A stretch of 64,000 nt of DNA from Bosea sp. BIWAKO-01 (lineage in GTDB: Bacteria; Pseudomonadota; Alphaproteobacteria; Rhizobiales; Beijerinckiaceae), in assembly GCF_001748145.1 (NCBI RefSeq), contig NZ_BCQA01000001.1, positions 4,800,501 through 4,864,500 of the forward strand, read 5' to 3'. The position numbers and the translations under genes were made by a program. Under the pieces are notes generated by a model that did no database searches, was not told the origin of the DNA, and worked only from the letters and a program-made list of their open reading frames with translations. Shown here piece by piece: positions 63,979 through 64,000 of the stretch (position 1 is the first letter of the stretch; each line of letters opens with the position of its first letter).

Positions 63979-64000
63979 ATCCGTTTCGTCGGTGCGGGAG

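Overview
The window is GC-rich DNA from an alphaproteobacterium. The core genes point to the order Hyphomicrobiales, and a Bosea-like organism is my best guess by memory of gene order, not by a search. The supporting genes are a mitochondrial-type NDUFA12 complex I accessory subunit, a DUF2155 protein, a B12-dependent ribonucleotide reductase (NrdJ), the order DUF2155-aat-accC-accB-aroQ-DsbA, and an RNase E with a long charged insert, sitting next to an AmiC-type amidase and PBP1A.

Layout. From 1 to about 17.4 kb the DNA is accessory and badly rearranged. It holds the 3' end of an RTX protein gene, an hlyD stump joined to the tail of a ModA-like gene, a lower-GC methyltransferase-like gene, an IS110 remnant, an mntP gene with an in-frame stop behind a yybP-ykoY (Mn2+) riboswitch, and a mercury cluster (merT, a GDCCVxC gene, merR and a duplicated merR/operator fragment). 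It also holds two halves of a NarL/LuxR response regulator lying 6.5 kb apart, an intact OmpR-type two-component system, a secreted protein made of Gly/Ser repeats plus 11-residue helical repeats, and broken pieces of an FAD oxidoreductase, an SRAP peptidase and a short-chain dehydrogenase.

From 17.9 to 25.3 kb lies the most interesting part. A RelA/SpoT-type nucleotidyltransferase gene, an unknown gene and a gene with a HEPN-like RNxxxH motif form one tight operon. An IS1182 scrap follows, then a von Willebrand A / PP2C phosphatase / protein kinase triad of the YegL-YegK-YegI (TerY-P) kind. The kinase is predicted to cross the membrane and to end in two peptidoglycan-binding domains.

From 25.9 to 40.2 kb there are two amino-acid or peptide-related catabolic modules. 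The first is a PAS-LuxR regulator divergent from an amidohydrolase, a complete Liv-type ABC transporter and a MetX-like hydrolase. The second is a Glt-type polar amino-acid ABC transporter with a class V aminotransferase and an Asp/Glu racemase, divergent from a MocR regulator.

From 40.7 to 64 kb the DNA is mostly core: nrdJ, NDUFA12, DUF2155, aat, accC, accB, aroQ, DsbA, an aminotransferase, an MscS channel, rne, an amiC-type amidase and PBP1A. An alpha/beta hydrolase plus CGNR regulator pair sits inside this block. I found no tRNA, rRNA or CRISPR array.
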